Assembly (NCBI GenBank): GCA_938040315.1
Contig: CALHQW010000029.1
Coordinates: forward strand, 1 to 35,761
From: an uncultured bacterium
GTDB taxonomy: Bacteria > Hydrothermota > Tepidihabitantia > Tepidihabitantales > DTDR01
Length of the DNA: 35,761 nucleotides
Reading direction: 5' to 3'
In this document: positions 7,695 to 16,624 of the stretch, piece by piece
Layout of the letters: each line of letters opens with the position of its first letter
Numbering within the stretch: position 1 is the first letter of the stretch
Position numbers and translations under genes: made by a program
The notes under the pieces: generated by a model
What the model saw: the letters and a program-made list of their open reading frames with translations, nothing else
What the model was told of the DNA's origin: nothing
The model's database searches: none

Positions 7695-10132
7695 ATTTCC
7701 AAGAGATTGAAAAAAAATGGCAAAAAATATGGGAAGAAAAAGGAGTATTTAAAACAAAAAGAGACGGAAGGAAAAAATATTATTGTTTAGTAATGTTTCC
7801 TTATCCTTCAGGTGATTTACATATGGGTCATGTTAAAAATTATGTAATTGGCGATGTGATTGCTCGATATAAAAGACAAACTGGTTATAATGTATTACAT
7901 CCTTTTGGTTGGGATGCTTTTGGGTTACCAGCAGAGAATGCAGCAATTATTCATGGTATTCATCCTTGGGAGTGGACAAAAGAAAATATTGATATTTCCC
8001 GAAAACATTTAAAAATGATGGGTATCGGTTATGATTGGGAAAAGGAGATAATGACTTGTGATGAAAAGTATTATAAATGGAATCAATTTTTCTTTATTAA
8101 ATTTTATGAGAATGGTTTAGCCTATCGAAAAAAGGCATATGTTAATTGGTGTCCAGGTTGCCAAACTGTTTTAGCCAATGAGCAAGTTGTTGATGGTAGG
8201 TGTTATCGGAAAACTTGCCAAAGTATTATTGAGAAAAAGGAATTAGAGCAATGGTTTTTCAGAATTACTGCTTATTCTGAAAGACTTTTACAAGATTTAG
8301 ATAAATTAGATTGGCCGGAGAATGTTAAAATAATGCAAAGAAATTGGATTGGTAAAAGTGAAGGGGTTGAGGTTGATTTTCCAATTGTTGGTGGCGGATA
8401 TCTAAAAATTTTTACTACTCGGCCAGATACTCTCTTTGGAGTTACTTTTATGGCGGTCGCTCCCGAAGCAGAAATTTTAGATGAATTAATTAAAGGAACT
8501 GGAAAAGAGGATGAAGTTTATCACTTTAAAAAAGAAGTTTTAAGGATTTCCGAAATTGAAAGAACAGCAATTGGTAGAGAAAAGAGAGGAATTTTTATTA
8601 ATAAATATGCAATAAACCCGTTAACAAATGAGAAAATACCAATTTTTGTTGCCGATTATGTTTTAGCCACTTATGGAACCGGTGCAATTATGGCGGTTCC
8701 CGCTCATGACCAAAGAGATTTTGAATTTGCTAAAAAATATAATTTACCAATTAAAGTGGTAATTAATCCTTACGGAAAAGAGATAAAAGTTGAAAATATG
8801 GAAAAAGCTTTTGAAGAAGAAGGAATAATGGTAAATTCGGGTATTTTTAGTGGGTTATCTTCTAAAGAAGGGATAGATAGAATAATTAAGTTTTTAGAAG
8901 AGAAAGGTATTGGTAGAAAAAAAATAAATTATCGGTTAAAGGATTGGTTGATTTCTCGTCAAAGATATTGGGGAACACCAATTCCCATGATTCACTGTGA
9001 GAATTGTGGAATTATTCCCGAAAAAGAAGAAAACCTGCCAGTTGTTTTGCCAAAAGATGTGAAAGATTATCTACCAAAAGGAAAATCAGTACTTGCAGGA
9101 ATTGAAGAATTTATTAACACTACCTGTCCAAAATGTGGTAGAAAAGCAAAAAGAGATCCGGATACAATGGATACTTTTGTTGATTCCTCTTGGTATTTTT
9201 TGAGATATCTAGACCCTCATAATAATGAAAAACCTTTTAGTTATGAAGATACAAAATATTGGTTACCAATAGATAAATATATTGGCGGTATTGAGCACGC
9301 AACTGGTCATTTAATCTATTTTCGATTTTTTACAAAAGTTTTGTATGACTTAGGATTGTGTGCTTATGATGAACCTTGTGCTTCTCTTTTTACTCAAGGT
9401 ATGGTTTTATATAAAGGAAAAGTTATGTCCTCTTCTCAAAAACACGGTGTTTGGGTTGGTGAATTTTTAAAAGAATATAGCGCTGATATCGCCCGTTTGA
9501 CAATATTATTTGCAGCGCCACCCGAAAAGGATATGGAATGGTCAGAAGAGATTGTAAACGGAGTTAAAAGATTTTTAGAAAGAGTTTGGCGTTTATACGA
9601 ATTAAATAATTTTAAAGTATCTGATAAAAAACCATCAATTAAAAATGAAAAAGATAAATATCTTTATATTAGATTAAATCAAACAATCAAAAAGGTTACT
9701 GAAGATATGGAAAACTTTCAATTTAATACGGCGATTGCTTCCCTAATGGAGTTCCTTAATGATTTATATAAGTTTGAAGACAAAAAAGAAGTTTATTATT
9801 ATTCCCTTTATATTTTTTATCAATTACTTTCACCCTTTGCTCCTCATATTGCTGAAGAGATTAATGAGAGATGTGGATTTAAAAATTTTTTAGTGGAAAG
9901 TAGTTTTCCACAATATGATAAAGAGGCAATATATTTTGAAAAGATTGAGATTCCGATTCAAATTAATGGTAAAATAAGAGCGAAAATTGAAGTTTTTAGA
10001 GAAGAGAAGGAAGAGATAATAAAAAACTTGGCTTTAGAAAATGAAAGAATAAAAGAATTGGTAAAAGGGAAAGAGATTGTGAAGATTATTTACGTTCCCA
10101 AGAAGTTGGTTAATATTGTAATAAAAGAGTAA
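7691..10132 (+). CDS. leuS: Leucyl-tRNA synthetase (bacterial type)
   Basis: Charges tRNA-Leu. It has 813 residues. I use the ATG at 7691, which overlaps the holA stop as ATGA and has GGGGGGAG upstream; the TTG at 7676 is less likely. HMGH of the HIGH signature lies near residue 50. A zinc-type segment starts at WCPGC and a second one at CENCG/CPKCG. The editing domain keeps TTRPDTLFG and GTGAIMAVPAHDQRD, so proofreading should work. WYFLRY and the anticodon-binding region follow, ending with the typical C-terminal domain (QINGKIRAKIEV). An oddity is that the KMSKS loop reads VMSSS (578-582), so the second lysine is absent. Otherwise full length and intact. Confidence 0.95.
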   Translation: MNFQEIEKKWQKIWEEKGVFKTKRDGRKKYYCLVMFPYPSGDLHMGHVKNYVIGDVIARYKRQTGYNVLHPFGWDAFGLPAENAAIIHGIHPWEWTKENIDISRKHLKMMGIGYDWEKEIMTCDEKYYKWNQFFFIKFYENGLAYRKKAYVNWCPGCQTVLANEQVVDGRCYRKTCQSIIEKKELEQWFFRITAYSERLLQDLDKLDWPENVKIMQRNWIGKSEGVEVDFPIVGGGYLKIFTTRPDTLFGVTFMAVAPEAEILDELIKGTGKEDEVYHFKKEVLRISEIERTAIGREKRGIFINKYAINPLTNEKIPIFVADYVLATYGTGAIMAVPAHDQRDFEFAKKYNLPIKVVINPYGKEIKVENMEKAFEEEGIMVNSGIFSGLSSKEGIDRIIKFLEEKGIGRKKINYRLKDWLISRQRYWGTPIPMIHCENCGIIPEKEENLPVVLPKDVKDYLPKGKSVLAGIEEFINTTCPKCGRKAKRDPDTMDTFVDSSWYFLRYLDPHNNEKPFSYEDTKYWLPIDKYIGGIEHATGHLIYFRFFTKVLYDLGLCAYDEPCASLFTQGMVLYKGKVMSSSQKHGVWVGEFLKEYSADIARLTILFAAPPEKDMEWSEEIVNGVKRFLERVWRLYELNNFKVSDKKPSIKNEKDKYLYIRLNQTIKKVTEDMENFQFNTAIASLMEFLNDLYKFEDKKEVYYYSLYIFYQLLSPFAPHIAEEINERCGFKNFLVESSFPQYDKEAIYFEKIEIPIQINGKIRAKIEVFREEKEEIIKNLALENERIKELVKGKEIVKIIYVPKKLVNIVIKE

Positions 10133-10133
10133 T

Positions 10134-10520
10134 ATGAGAGCGATTGTTTTTTTTCTTTTAGGGATTTTTATTTTGCTTTTAGTTTATTTTTATGTTAATT
10201 ATCGTGAATTCTTTAGCCAAATTAATAAAGAAGAGATAAATACCAAAATGTTGAGCAAAAGGGTTATTGAACTTTATGAAGAAAAATTGAAGCGTTTAAA
10301 ATTGAAGGTTGATTCTTTGGAAAATTTTGCTAAATTAAAAAGAAAATCAATATCAGAAGAGATAAAATTATTAAAAGAAGAAATTAAAAGAGGAGAAGAA
10401 CTTCTTAAAGAATTGGAAAAGGCCAAAGAGGAGAAAAGGAATGAGTTGTATCGACTTTGTACCGAAGTTTATCAAAAGGCAAAAGGTAGATGCGAAATTT
10501 TAAGAGAGAAAGTAAAATAG
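10134..10520 (+). CDS. Small membrane-anchored coiled-coil protein, unknown function
   Basis: 128 residues: one N-terminal membrane helix (about 3-22), then an almost uninterrupted charged helix with heptad character (about 30-128, rich in Lys, Glu and Leu). This shape is seen in divisome and envelope spacer proteins, but no family signature is visible and I assign no function. It starts one base after the leuS stop and ends three bases before the first permease gene, so it is part of the holA-leuS-permease transcript. It could be an accessory subunit of the neighbouring permeases. Confidence 0.65.
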   Translation: MRAIVFFLLGIFILLLVYFYVNYREFFSQINKEEINTKMLSKRVIELYEEKLKRLKLKVDSLENFAKLKRKSISEEIKLLKEEIKRGEELLKELEKAKEEKRNELYRLCTEVYQKAKGRCEILREKVK

Positions 10521-10523
10521 AAA

Positions 10524-11348
10524 ATGTTGAAAAGAAATTTGAATGTCATCTATTATGAGTTTGTTAAGTTAACAAAAATTTGGCTTAGTTACCCCATTAT
10601 TTTCCTTTTCTTTACCATTTTTCCTTTAATATGGGTCTTGCCTTTTATTTTTCAAGGAAAGGCATTAGTCGGTAGTTTTTCTTCAATTCCTTTTAAAGAG
10701 TTAACGGGCAGCGGAAATTATTTAGCTTTTTTACTTCTTGGTTCAATTGTTTCTACTTATGTTTTTTCTGGTCTTTGGGGAGTTGGTAATTCTCTAAGAG
10801 AAGAAACCTATTGGGGAACTTTGGAATATCTTATTTTATCACCGACTAATCCCTTAGTTCTTCTTATTGGTAAGACTTTAACCGAATTTGTTTACGCGAC
10901 AATTACTGTGTTTATTCAGGCTTTGGTTATTGTTTTAATTTTAGGAGTAAAAGTTACCTTACCGAAACTTTTGCCAATAATTTTGATAATTCTTTTGCTT
11001 TTAATTGGTTTTTATGGTTTTGCGATTGCTTTTGCTGGTTTTACTCTATTATTAAAAGAAGTGGAAGGCTGGATAAGAACCTTAGAATGGATATTCTATC
11101 TTTTCTCACCAATTCGTTATCCGGTAGAGATAAATCCAATAACGAAATTTATCGCCAGTTTCATTCCTCTAACATATGCCTTAATAGCAATTCGAGCAAT
11201 TATTTTATTAAATAAAAATATTTATTCTCTTTCCCAAATTATTTTAATATTAGGAATTATTGACATTGTTTTAATTGCTTTAGCAATTTTTCTATTTAGA
11301 TTTTTAGAGAAAAAGACAAGAGAATTGGGAACTATCGGTACTTATTAA
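10524..11348 (+). CDS. ABC-2 type transporter permease, subunit 1
   Basis: 274 residues with about six hydrophobic spans. It shows the ABC-2 permease signature around residues 88-105 (LREETYWGTLEYLILSP), a cytoplasmic loop typical of exporters of drugs, polysaccharides or lipids. The C-terminus ends KKTRELGTIGTY. It is paralogous to the next gene, with which it shares the pattern LW-x3-G-x-SLR-x-E-x-Y-x-GTLE and the terminal motif. The two probably form a heterodimeric membrane domain. No ATP-binding subunit is encoded in this window, so it must come from elsewhere. Substrate unknown. Confidence 0.85.
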   Translation: MLKRNLNVIYYEFVKLTKIWLSYPIIFLFFTIFPLIWVLPFIFQGKALVGSFSSIPFKELTGSGNYLAFLLLGSIVSTYVFSGLWGVGNSLREETYWGTLEYLILSPTNPLVLLIGKTLTEFVYATITVFIQALVIVLILGVKVTLPKLLPIILIILLLLIGFYGFAIAFAGFTLLLKEVEGWIRTLEWIFYLFSPIRYPVEINPITKFIASFIPLTYALIAIRAIILLNKNIYSLSQIILILGIIDIVLIALAIFLFRFLEKKTRELGTIGTY

Positions 11349-11350
11349 AG

Positions 11351-12187
11351 ATGATAAAGAAAACGAAAAAATATTTAAAAGCAATCTGGGCAGAAAATAT
11401 AAAAGAATGGAAGATTGAATTATCTTATAAGACAGATTTTTTAAGAACCTTTATTGACCCAATAGTTTATCTTTTACCCTATTTGCTTTATGGAATAGCA
11501 ATTGTTGGTGGTCGGGAATCTCAAGAATTGAAAAGATTGACTGGGATGGGTGATATTGTGAGTTTTATCTTACTTGGTTATATTTTTATTGGTTTCATGA
11601 ATATGGCATTATGGGCAATGGGATTTTCTTTAAGGAAGGAGCAATACTACGGAACTTTAGAGCAAGTGTTTTCTACACCAGTTCCTCGATGGGTTTTTAC
11701 TTTGGGAATGGCGCTCCATTCTACCCTTCACCAAACATTGATTTTATTATTTCAAATAATCATTATTAATCTCATTTTTACTTTATCTTTTAATCTTTCA
11801 GGAATTTTACCTTCTTTAATTGTTGTCGCCTTAATGATTTTATCTTTATATGGTTTTGGAATGATGATTGCTGGTTTAACTCTTACTTTAAAACAAGGTT
11901 GGTTAGTATCCGAAGCCCTTTCGGGAATAATGATGGTAATTACTCCTATTGCTTATCCTTTGGCTGTGTTGCCGATTTTTTTAAGAAAGGCATCTTATTT
12001 TATCCCTTCAACTTACGGAATTATTGCTACCAGGCACTTCCTTCTTAATGAAAGATTAGAAATTCCTTTATCAACAATTTATTTAAGATTATTTTTGTTA
12101 ACAATTATTTGGATTAGTTTTGGGTTGATAGTTTTTTATCTTATTGATAAAAAAACAAGAAAAACAGGAACATTACATACTTATTGA
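11351..12187 (+). CDS. ABC-2 type transporter permease, subunit 2
   Basis: 278 residues and about six membrane spans. ALWAMGFSLRKEQYYGTLEQ near residue 90 aligns directly with the preceding permease, and the end KKTRKTGTLHTY repeats the terminal motif of that paralogue. The gap to the first permease is two bases, so they are co-expressed. Its stop codon TGA (12185-12187) is part of the -35 box of the next promoter. Likely role: second half of a heterodimeric exporter membrane domain; substrate and ATPase are not identifiable here. Confidence 0.85.
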   Translation: MIKKTKKYLKAIWAENIKEWKIELSYKTDFLRTFIDPIVYLLPYLLYGIAIVGGRESQELKRLTGMGDIVSFILLGYIFIGFMNMALWAMGFSLRKEQYYGTLEQVFSTPVPRWVFTLGMALHSTLHQTLILLFQIIIINLIFTLSFNLSGILPSLIVVALMILSLYGFGMMIAGLTLTLKQGWLVSEALSGIMMVITPIAYPLAVLPIFLRKASYFIPSTYGIIATRHFLLNERLEIPLSTIYLRLFLLTIIWISFGLIVFYLIDKKTRKTGTLHTY

Positions 12188-12212
12188 CATTTTTAAAAAT
12201 TTTTAATAAAAT
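12184..12212 (+). promoter_or_regulatory. Promoter of the lipoprotein gene, overlapping the upstream stop codon
   Basis: TTGACA (12184-12189) contains the TGA stop of the upstream permease. A 17-base spacer leads to TAAAAT (12207-12212). Predicted +1 is near 12218, giving a leader of about 24 bases with AAGGAGG at 12231-12237 before the ATG at 12242. Confidence 0.7.
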
Positions 12213-12241
12213 TTCCAATGTTCTATACTCAAGGAGGAAAG

Positions 12242-12925
12242 ATGAAGAAATTAATGGTTTTTATTTTTTTAATCTTTCTAAGTTGCTCTCTATTTAAAAA
12301 AGAAGAAGAAGTAATGCCTTTAGCGGTTGATAATTGGTGGGCTTATCAAGTTACAACCCAATCTCAATTTTCGCTAAAAAATTTAAAATCTTATCTTTTC
12401 CCAAAACTTTCTAAATCACCGGCTACTTATATTGATACTTTAAAGATTATTGGCAAGCAAACGATTGAAGGAGTTGATGGTTATGTTGTTTTCTCTTCTT
12501 ATGATAATGATACCAATGGAATTTACTATTATAAAAATGGTTATTTATGGTTTTATTATCCAGAAGATGCTATTAAGGAGAAGGTTTTTCCTGAAAAGCC
12601 AAAAATTGGTGACAATTGGGTTGGCTACGAAGAAAAGAGCGAAGAGGATGATTTTGATTTTGATGGGATAAATGATTCTATATCAATGAAAACTGAATAC
12701 ACCATTATTTCTCAAGAGAATGTGAGTGTTTTGGCTGGCAGTTTTAAAAACTGTTATCGGACCCAGATGGTTGCTATTTTAAAATTATGGTATTCTTCTA
12801 CTAATCGATGGCAAACTTTATTAACTTTAAGTGGCAATCTTTGGATAAAAACTGGTGTTGGGCTTATAAAATTAGAAATTACCGGTTACGAAACTCAAGA
12901 ATTAATCGGATATAAAGTGAAATAA
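12242..12925 (+). CDS. Lipoprotein, unknown function
   Basis: 227 residues from the ATG at 12242, chosen because AAGGAGG precedes it and because it gives a clean lipoprotein signal: MKKLM, a hydrophobic core, then the lipobox FLSC with Cys15. The mature protein is a beta-rich periplasmic or outer-membrane-facing domain (VDNWWAYQVTT, IEGVDGYVVFSS) with an acidic patch (SEEDDFDFDGIND) that could bind calcium. A start at 12218 is also in frame and sits at the predicted transcription start; it would add eight residues. The next gene begins directly at its stop codon. No family recognised. Confidence 0.75.
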   Translation: MKKLMVFIFLIFLSCSLFKKEEEVMPLAVDNWWAYQVTTQSQFSLKNLKSYLFPKLSKSPATYIDTLKIIGKQTIEGVDGYVVFSSYDNDTNGIYYYKNGYLWFYYPEDAIKEKVFPEKPKIGDNWVGYEEKSEEDDFDFDGINDSISMKTEYTIISQENVSVLAGSFKNCYRTQMVAILKLWYSSTNRWQTLLTLSGNLWIKTGVGLIKLEITGYETQELIGYKVK

Positions 12926-13843
12926 TTGCTCTTAATCACTTTAGGCGAAATCGCCGGAATTGGACCAGAGATAGTTTTAAAAGCAATAAGATATTTTTCA
13001 CCAAATAAGATAAAAATAATTGGTTCAAAAGGAGTCTTAGAGAAGACAAAAAGGATATTAAAATTAAAAGTTGATTATGAACCCTATCTTTTAGAATTAC
13101 TAAAAGATATTGATTTCCAATTTGGTATACCAACAAAAAAAACCGCCAATTATACATTAAATTCGTTAGAAATCGCTATCTCTTTAATCAGAGAAAAGAA
13201 ATTTTTGGGAATTATAACTGCACCTATATCAAAAGAGAATTTAAAGAAAATTGGATTTAAATATCCCGGTCATACGGAATTTTTAGCACAAAGTTTTGGT
13301 ATAAAAAATTATTCTCTTCTTGCTTATACTAAATATTTTAAAGTTGTTTTTGTTACTTTACATTTGCCATTGGCAAGGGTTAGAAAAGAATTAACTTTTG
13401 AAAAAATTTATAACACTGCCTTATTATTATACCAATTCCTTTCTAAAATTGAAAATATTAAAAAACCAAGGATTCTTTTCTTTTCTTTTAATCCCCATCT
13501 TTTTGAATTTAGTTTAGGTGAAGAAGAAATAATAAAAAAGGTAATTAAAAGAATTGCCCAATTTCCCGGCTATTATGACATAAAACCAGCCGATTCATTA
13601 CCCTATCTTTTAGGAAATTATGATGGTTATGTTGCTTTATATCATGATCAAGGAATGATACCAGCAAAATTATTAAGCGAAAGAAAAGGAGTAAATATCA
13701 CTTTAGGATTACCTTTTATTAGAACTTCACCTTTGCACGGCGTTGGCTTAGATATTGCTGGTAAAAATCTAGCAGATGAAAAAAGTATGATGACGGCAAT
13801 AAGACTTGCCTTAAAATGGTATAATAAATTTTACACTTACTAA
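12926..13843 (+). CDS. pdxA: 4-hydroxythreonine-4-phosphate dehydrogenase family (PdxA)
   Basis: NAD-dependent enzyme of pyridoxal phosphate synthesis (DXP-dependent route). It has 305 residues, slightly shorter than the usual 320-335. It opens with LITLGEIAGIGPEI, where most members have GDPAGIGPE. The three regions that carry the metal-binding histidines in the family are present: PGHTEFLA (His112), YHDQGMIPAKLL (His238) and the SPLHGVGLDIAGKN loop (His273). The start is TTG directly after the lipoprotein stop codon, with no own ribosome site, so it depends on the upstream message. A PdxA2-like dehydrogenase acting on a different phosphorylated hydroxy acid is possible, and no other vitamin B6 gene is in the window. 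Family certain, exact substrate probable. Confidence 0.85.
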   Translation: MLLITLGEIAGIGPEIVLKAIRYFSPNKIKIIGSKGVLEKTKRILKLKVDYEPYLLELLKDIDFQFGIPTKKTANYTLNSLEIAISLIREKKFLGIITAPISKENLKKIGFKYPGHTEFLAQSFGIKNYSLLAYTKYFKVVFVTLHLPLARVRKELTFEKIYNTALLLYQFLSKIENIKKPRILFFSFNPHLFEFSLGEEEIIKKVIKRIAQFPGYYDIKPADSLPYLLGNYDGYVALYHDQGMIPAKLLSERKGVNITLGLPFIRTSPLHGVGLDIAGKNLADEKSMMTAIRLALKWYNKFYTY

Positions 13844-13874
13844 TTTCTAAAAAAAGAATTTAAAAATTTAATTA

Positions 13875-13902
13875 TTGACTTAACAACCTTAAAAATTATA
13901 AT
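13875..13902 (+). promoter_or_regulatory. Promoter of the secreted esterase gene
   Basis: TTGACT at 13875-13880, 16-base spacer, perfect TATAAT at 13897-13902. The ATG at 13905 is only 3 bases past the -10 box, while the in-frame GTG at 13908 is 6 bases past it, the spacing seen at the other leaderless genes. Confidence 0.75.
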
Positions 13903-13904
13903 TT

Positions 13905-16301
13905 ATGGTGTTATTTCTATTCTTCTTTCTTCTTCAATTAAGGGATACAATAATTCCTGAAAAATGGTATTATTTAGGACCCTTTTTAATTGCTCCCCGA
14001 GAAGGAATTAGTGGGATTAAAGAAGAGGATTTTTATTTCGGAATTGACACAACTAAAAAATTTCCAACAGTTTTAGCCCAAGGAGGTTACACAAATTGGC
14101 AGTCTACTTTTTCTGATAGTGAAGGAAATGTAAAATTTTCTTTTAGTAATGTCCTTTGGGATAGTTTAATTCAATTTTATGGTTTTAGTGTTATTTTAAA
14201 TCTAACCTATGCCTATACGGAAATAGAAATGGAAGAAGATAAAATAATGCTGGTAATGGCAGAAAGGGTTGGTAGTTTTTTTATTAATGGTAAGGGTTAT
14301 CTGGGCGATGTCTATGGTCATAATTTTTTTAGAATACCAGTAAAATTTAAAAAGGGTAAGAATTCCATTTTCTTAAAAGTAAGTGGTTATGGCGAAAGGA
14401 GTTTTAAATTTATTATCTTTCAACCAAAAAATAAGATTATCCTTATTAAAGAAGATATTACAAAGCCTGATATCTTAAAAGAGCAAAAAGAGCAGCGACT
14501 TCTCTTAGGAATTCCTTTTCTAAATAATACCGAAGAAAAACTTGATTTTAAACTTAAATTTTATTTAAAAGATGAATTGATAAAAGAAGAGAATAAATCT
14601 TTGTTACCCTTTTCTATTATAAAATTTCCAATAGAATTAAAAATTGATAATAAAAAAATAAATCTTAATGATTCCTTAATTTATCTCTCCCTCTTGATTG
14701 AGACAAAAGAGGAGAAAATAAGGGATTCCTTTAAAATTTATATCACTTCAGAAACTTTGCCTCACTCAATAACTTTTATCTCTCAAATTGATTCTTCTTG
14801 TCAATATTTTGCGCTCTCCTATCCGAAAGGTTTTAATGAAAAGGAAAAGTATGGTTTAATCTATTCATTACATGGTGCTGGTGTTGAGGCAATCGGTCTT
14901 TGTAAAGTCTATTCTAAAAAAGATTTTGCTTTTGTCGCTTGTCCAACTAATAGAAGACCTTTTGGTTTTGATTGGGAAGATTGGGGATATTTAGATTGTA
15001 AGGAAGTTTTAGAATATATAATAAAAAATTATCCAATTGATACCAATAGGATATATTTAACTGGTCATTCAATGGGAGGGCATGGCTGTTGGGTGTTTGG
15101 AGTATTAAATCCCTCTTTATTTGCGGCAATTGCTCCTGGTGCCGGCTGGATTTCTCACCAATCGTATGTGCCCTGGCTTTTCCAAAGAAGTTTAATTTAT
15201 GCTGATCCAGAAATAATTGCTCTCCGAGATAAAATCTTAAAAACCTACCAAACAATCTATTATTTAGAAAATCTTCATTCCTTACCAATTTTTATCTTTC
15301 ATGGCTCTTTGGATGATAATGTGCCAACCCTTTTTGGTCGGTTTTTCAACTTTGAATTAGAAAGATTAGGTTTTAAAAAGATATATAAAGAAGTTCCCAA
15401 CGTAAAACATTGGTATAATTTACCTGATACCAATATCGTCTGTGTTGATGATCCCGAAATTATTTCTTTCTTTAAAGAGAAAAAAAGAGAAGTATTTCCT
15501 AAAAAGATTATTTTTAAAACTTATGATTTAGATATCAGTAATAAAAGTTATTGGATTGAGATTTTAAAAGAAGAGGAATTTGGGAGAGAGATAAAAATTT
15601 CTTGCGAGATTAAAAATGAAACAATATTTATAAGCACAAACAATATTAAGATTTTAAAAATCTATTTAATTCCGGAATTAAAAGATAAGAAAAATATATA
15701 TATTAAAATTAATAAAGATATTCTAAAAATCTCTCCCTTTTCACCCTTTTATTTAGTAAAGAATAAAAACTGGCAGATAAAGAAGGAAAGGAAAATAGAA
15801 AGGGAATTTTTAAGAACAATGAAGAAGGCTTATTTTTCACCTTTTATTTTGGTTTACTCAACAAAATCGGATACTGCTTACAAAATAACTTATTTTCAAG
15901 CATTGAGAGAAAGTTATCTTTGGTATCGTTATGGTAATGGTTATTGCCGAATTTTGCCCGATACTTTAATAAATAATGAGATAATAAAAAATTATAATTT
16001 AATAATCTTTGGTGATGAAAATTATAATTATTTGGCAGAAAAATTGGGTATAAAGAAAATTAAGAAAAAGATTTTTGGAGATTTGAAAGATAATTGTGCT
16101 TATCGTTTTATCTATTTCAATCCTTTAAACCGAAATAAGTTGATATTAGTTTCCTCGGGAACAAATTTAGAGAATCTTTCCCTTTCTACCTATTTTTCTT
16201 TATTATCTTCGGCAGTAGGAATGCCTGATTATGTGATCTTTAATTCGGAAGTAAAAGAAAAGGGGTTAGGTGGTGTTATTAAAATGGGATTTTTTAAATA
16301 A
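13905..16301 (+). CDS. Large secreted alpha/beta-hydrolase (esterase / prolyl-oligopeptidase-like)
   Basis: 798 residues with a short hydrophobic signal segment (about 1-11). Residues about 15-300 form beta-rich domains, including a possible jelly-roll (RVGSFFINGKGYLGDVYGH). Residues about 310-510 are an alpha/beta-hydrolase of the feruloyl-esterase/PHB-depolymerase type: oxyanion region YSLHGAG, nucleophile GHSMGGHG (Ser389), acid in HGSLDDNVP (Asp470 or 471) and His502 in NVKHWY. Residues about 520-798 are a further beta-rich region. The triad looks complete, so an active secreted hydrolase on esters or peptides is likely, but the substrate cannot be read. The true start may be GTG at 13908, judging from the promoter spacing. 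Separate transcription unit from pdxA. Confidence 0.8.
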   Translation: MVLFLFFFLLQLRDTIIPEKWYYLGPFLIAPREGISGIKEEDFYFGIDTTKKFPTVLAQGGYTNWQSTFSDSEGNVKFSFSNVLWDSLIQFYGFSVILNLTYAYTEIEMEEDKIMLVMAERVGSFFINGKGYLGDVYGHNFFRIPVKFKKGKNSIFLKVSGYGERSFKFIIFQPKNKIILIKEDITKPDILKEQKEQRLLLGIPFLNNTEEKLDFKLKFYLKDELIKEENKSLLPFSIIKFPIELKIDNKKINLNDSLIYLSLLIETKEEKIRDSFKIYITSETLPHSITFISQIDSSCQYFALSYPKGFNEKEKYGLIYSLHGAGVEAIGLCKVYSKKDFAFVACPTNRRPFGFDWEDWGYLDCKEVLEYIIKNYPIDTNRIYLTGHSMGGHGCWVFGVLNPSLFAAIAPGAGWISHQSYVPWLFQRSLIYADPEIIALRDKILKTYQTIYYLENLHSLPIFIFHGSLDDNVPTLFGRFFNFELERLGFKKIYKEVPNVKHWYNLPDTNIVCVDDPEIISFFKEKKREVFPKKIIFKTYDLDISNKSYWIEILKEEEFGREIKISCEIKNETIFISTNNIKILKIYLIPELKDKKNIYIKINKDILKISPFSPFYLVKNKNWQIKKERKIEREFLRTMKKAYFSPFILVYSTKSDTAYKITYFQALRESYLWYRYGNGYCRILPDTLINNEIIKNYNLIIFGDENYNYLAEKLGIKKIKKKIFGDLKDNCAYRFIYFNPLNRNKLILVSSGTNLENLSLSTYFSLLSSAVGMPDYVIFNSEVKEKGLGGVIKMGFFK

Positions 16302-16303
16302 AA

Positions 16304-16624
16304 TTGCGTGGTCCTTATCCGTTAACTTTGCTGCAGATTGGTTTATTAATTTATCCAAAAAGAATTGGTGTTTTTCTCATTCATAACGAAAAGAAAGAAG
16401 TGATTTATGTCGGTCGGAGTGACGAGGATTTGGCAAAGGAATTAAAAAAATATATTGACAAAGGTAAATTTTTTTCTTACGAATATGTTGTTAGTTCTAA
16501 AGAGGGCTATCTTTTAGAATGTAAATACTTTCATCAATATAAGGATAATCCCAATTTTTCAAGGGAAGATCATCCAATTCCGGCACCAAACATTGAAATA
16601 AAATGTCCAATTTGCGGGTTATAA
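16304..16624 (+). CDS. GIY-YIG-like small protein
   Basis: 106 residues, starting with TTG two bases after the esterase stop. It has a degenerate GIY-YIG arrangement: GVFLIHN in place of GIY, then VIYVGRSDE in place of YIG with the Arg, then the Glu helix LLECKYFHQY. The end is CPICGL, a single CxxC pair. This matches the small stand-alone GIY-YIG-like proteins found in many bacteria and archaea. Because the first Tyr is Phe, nuclease activity is uncertain. Its last 22 bases overlap the start of ispE in another frame, so translation of the two is linked. Cellular role unknown. Confidence 0.7.
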   Translation: MRGPYPLTLLQIGLLIYPKRIGVFLIHNEKKEVIYVGRSDEDLAKELKKYIDKGKFFSYEYVVSSKEGYLLECKYFHQYKDNPNFSREDHPIPAPNIEIKCPICGL

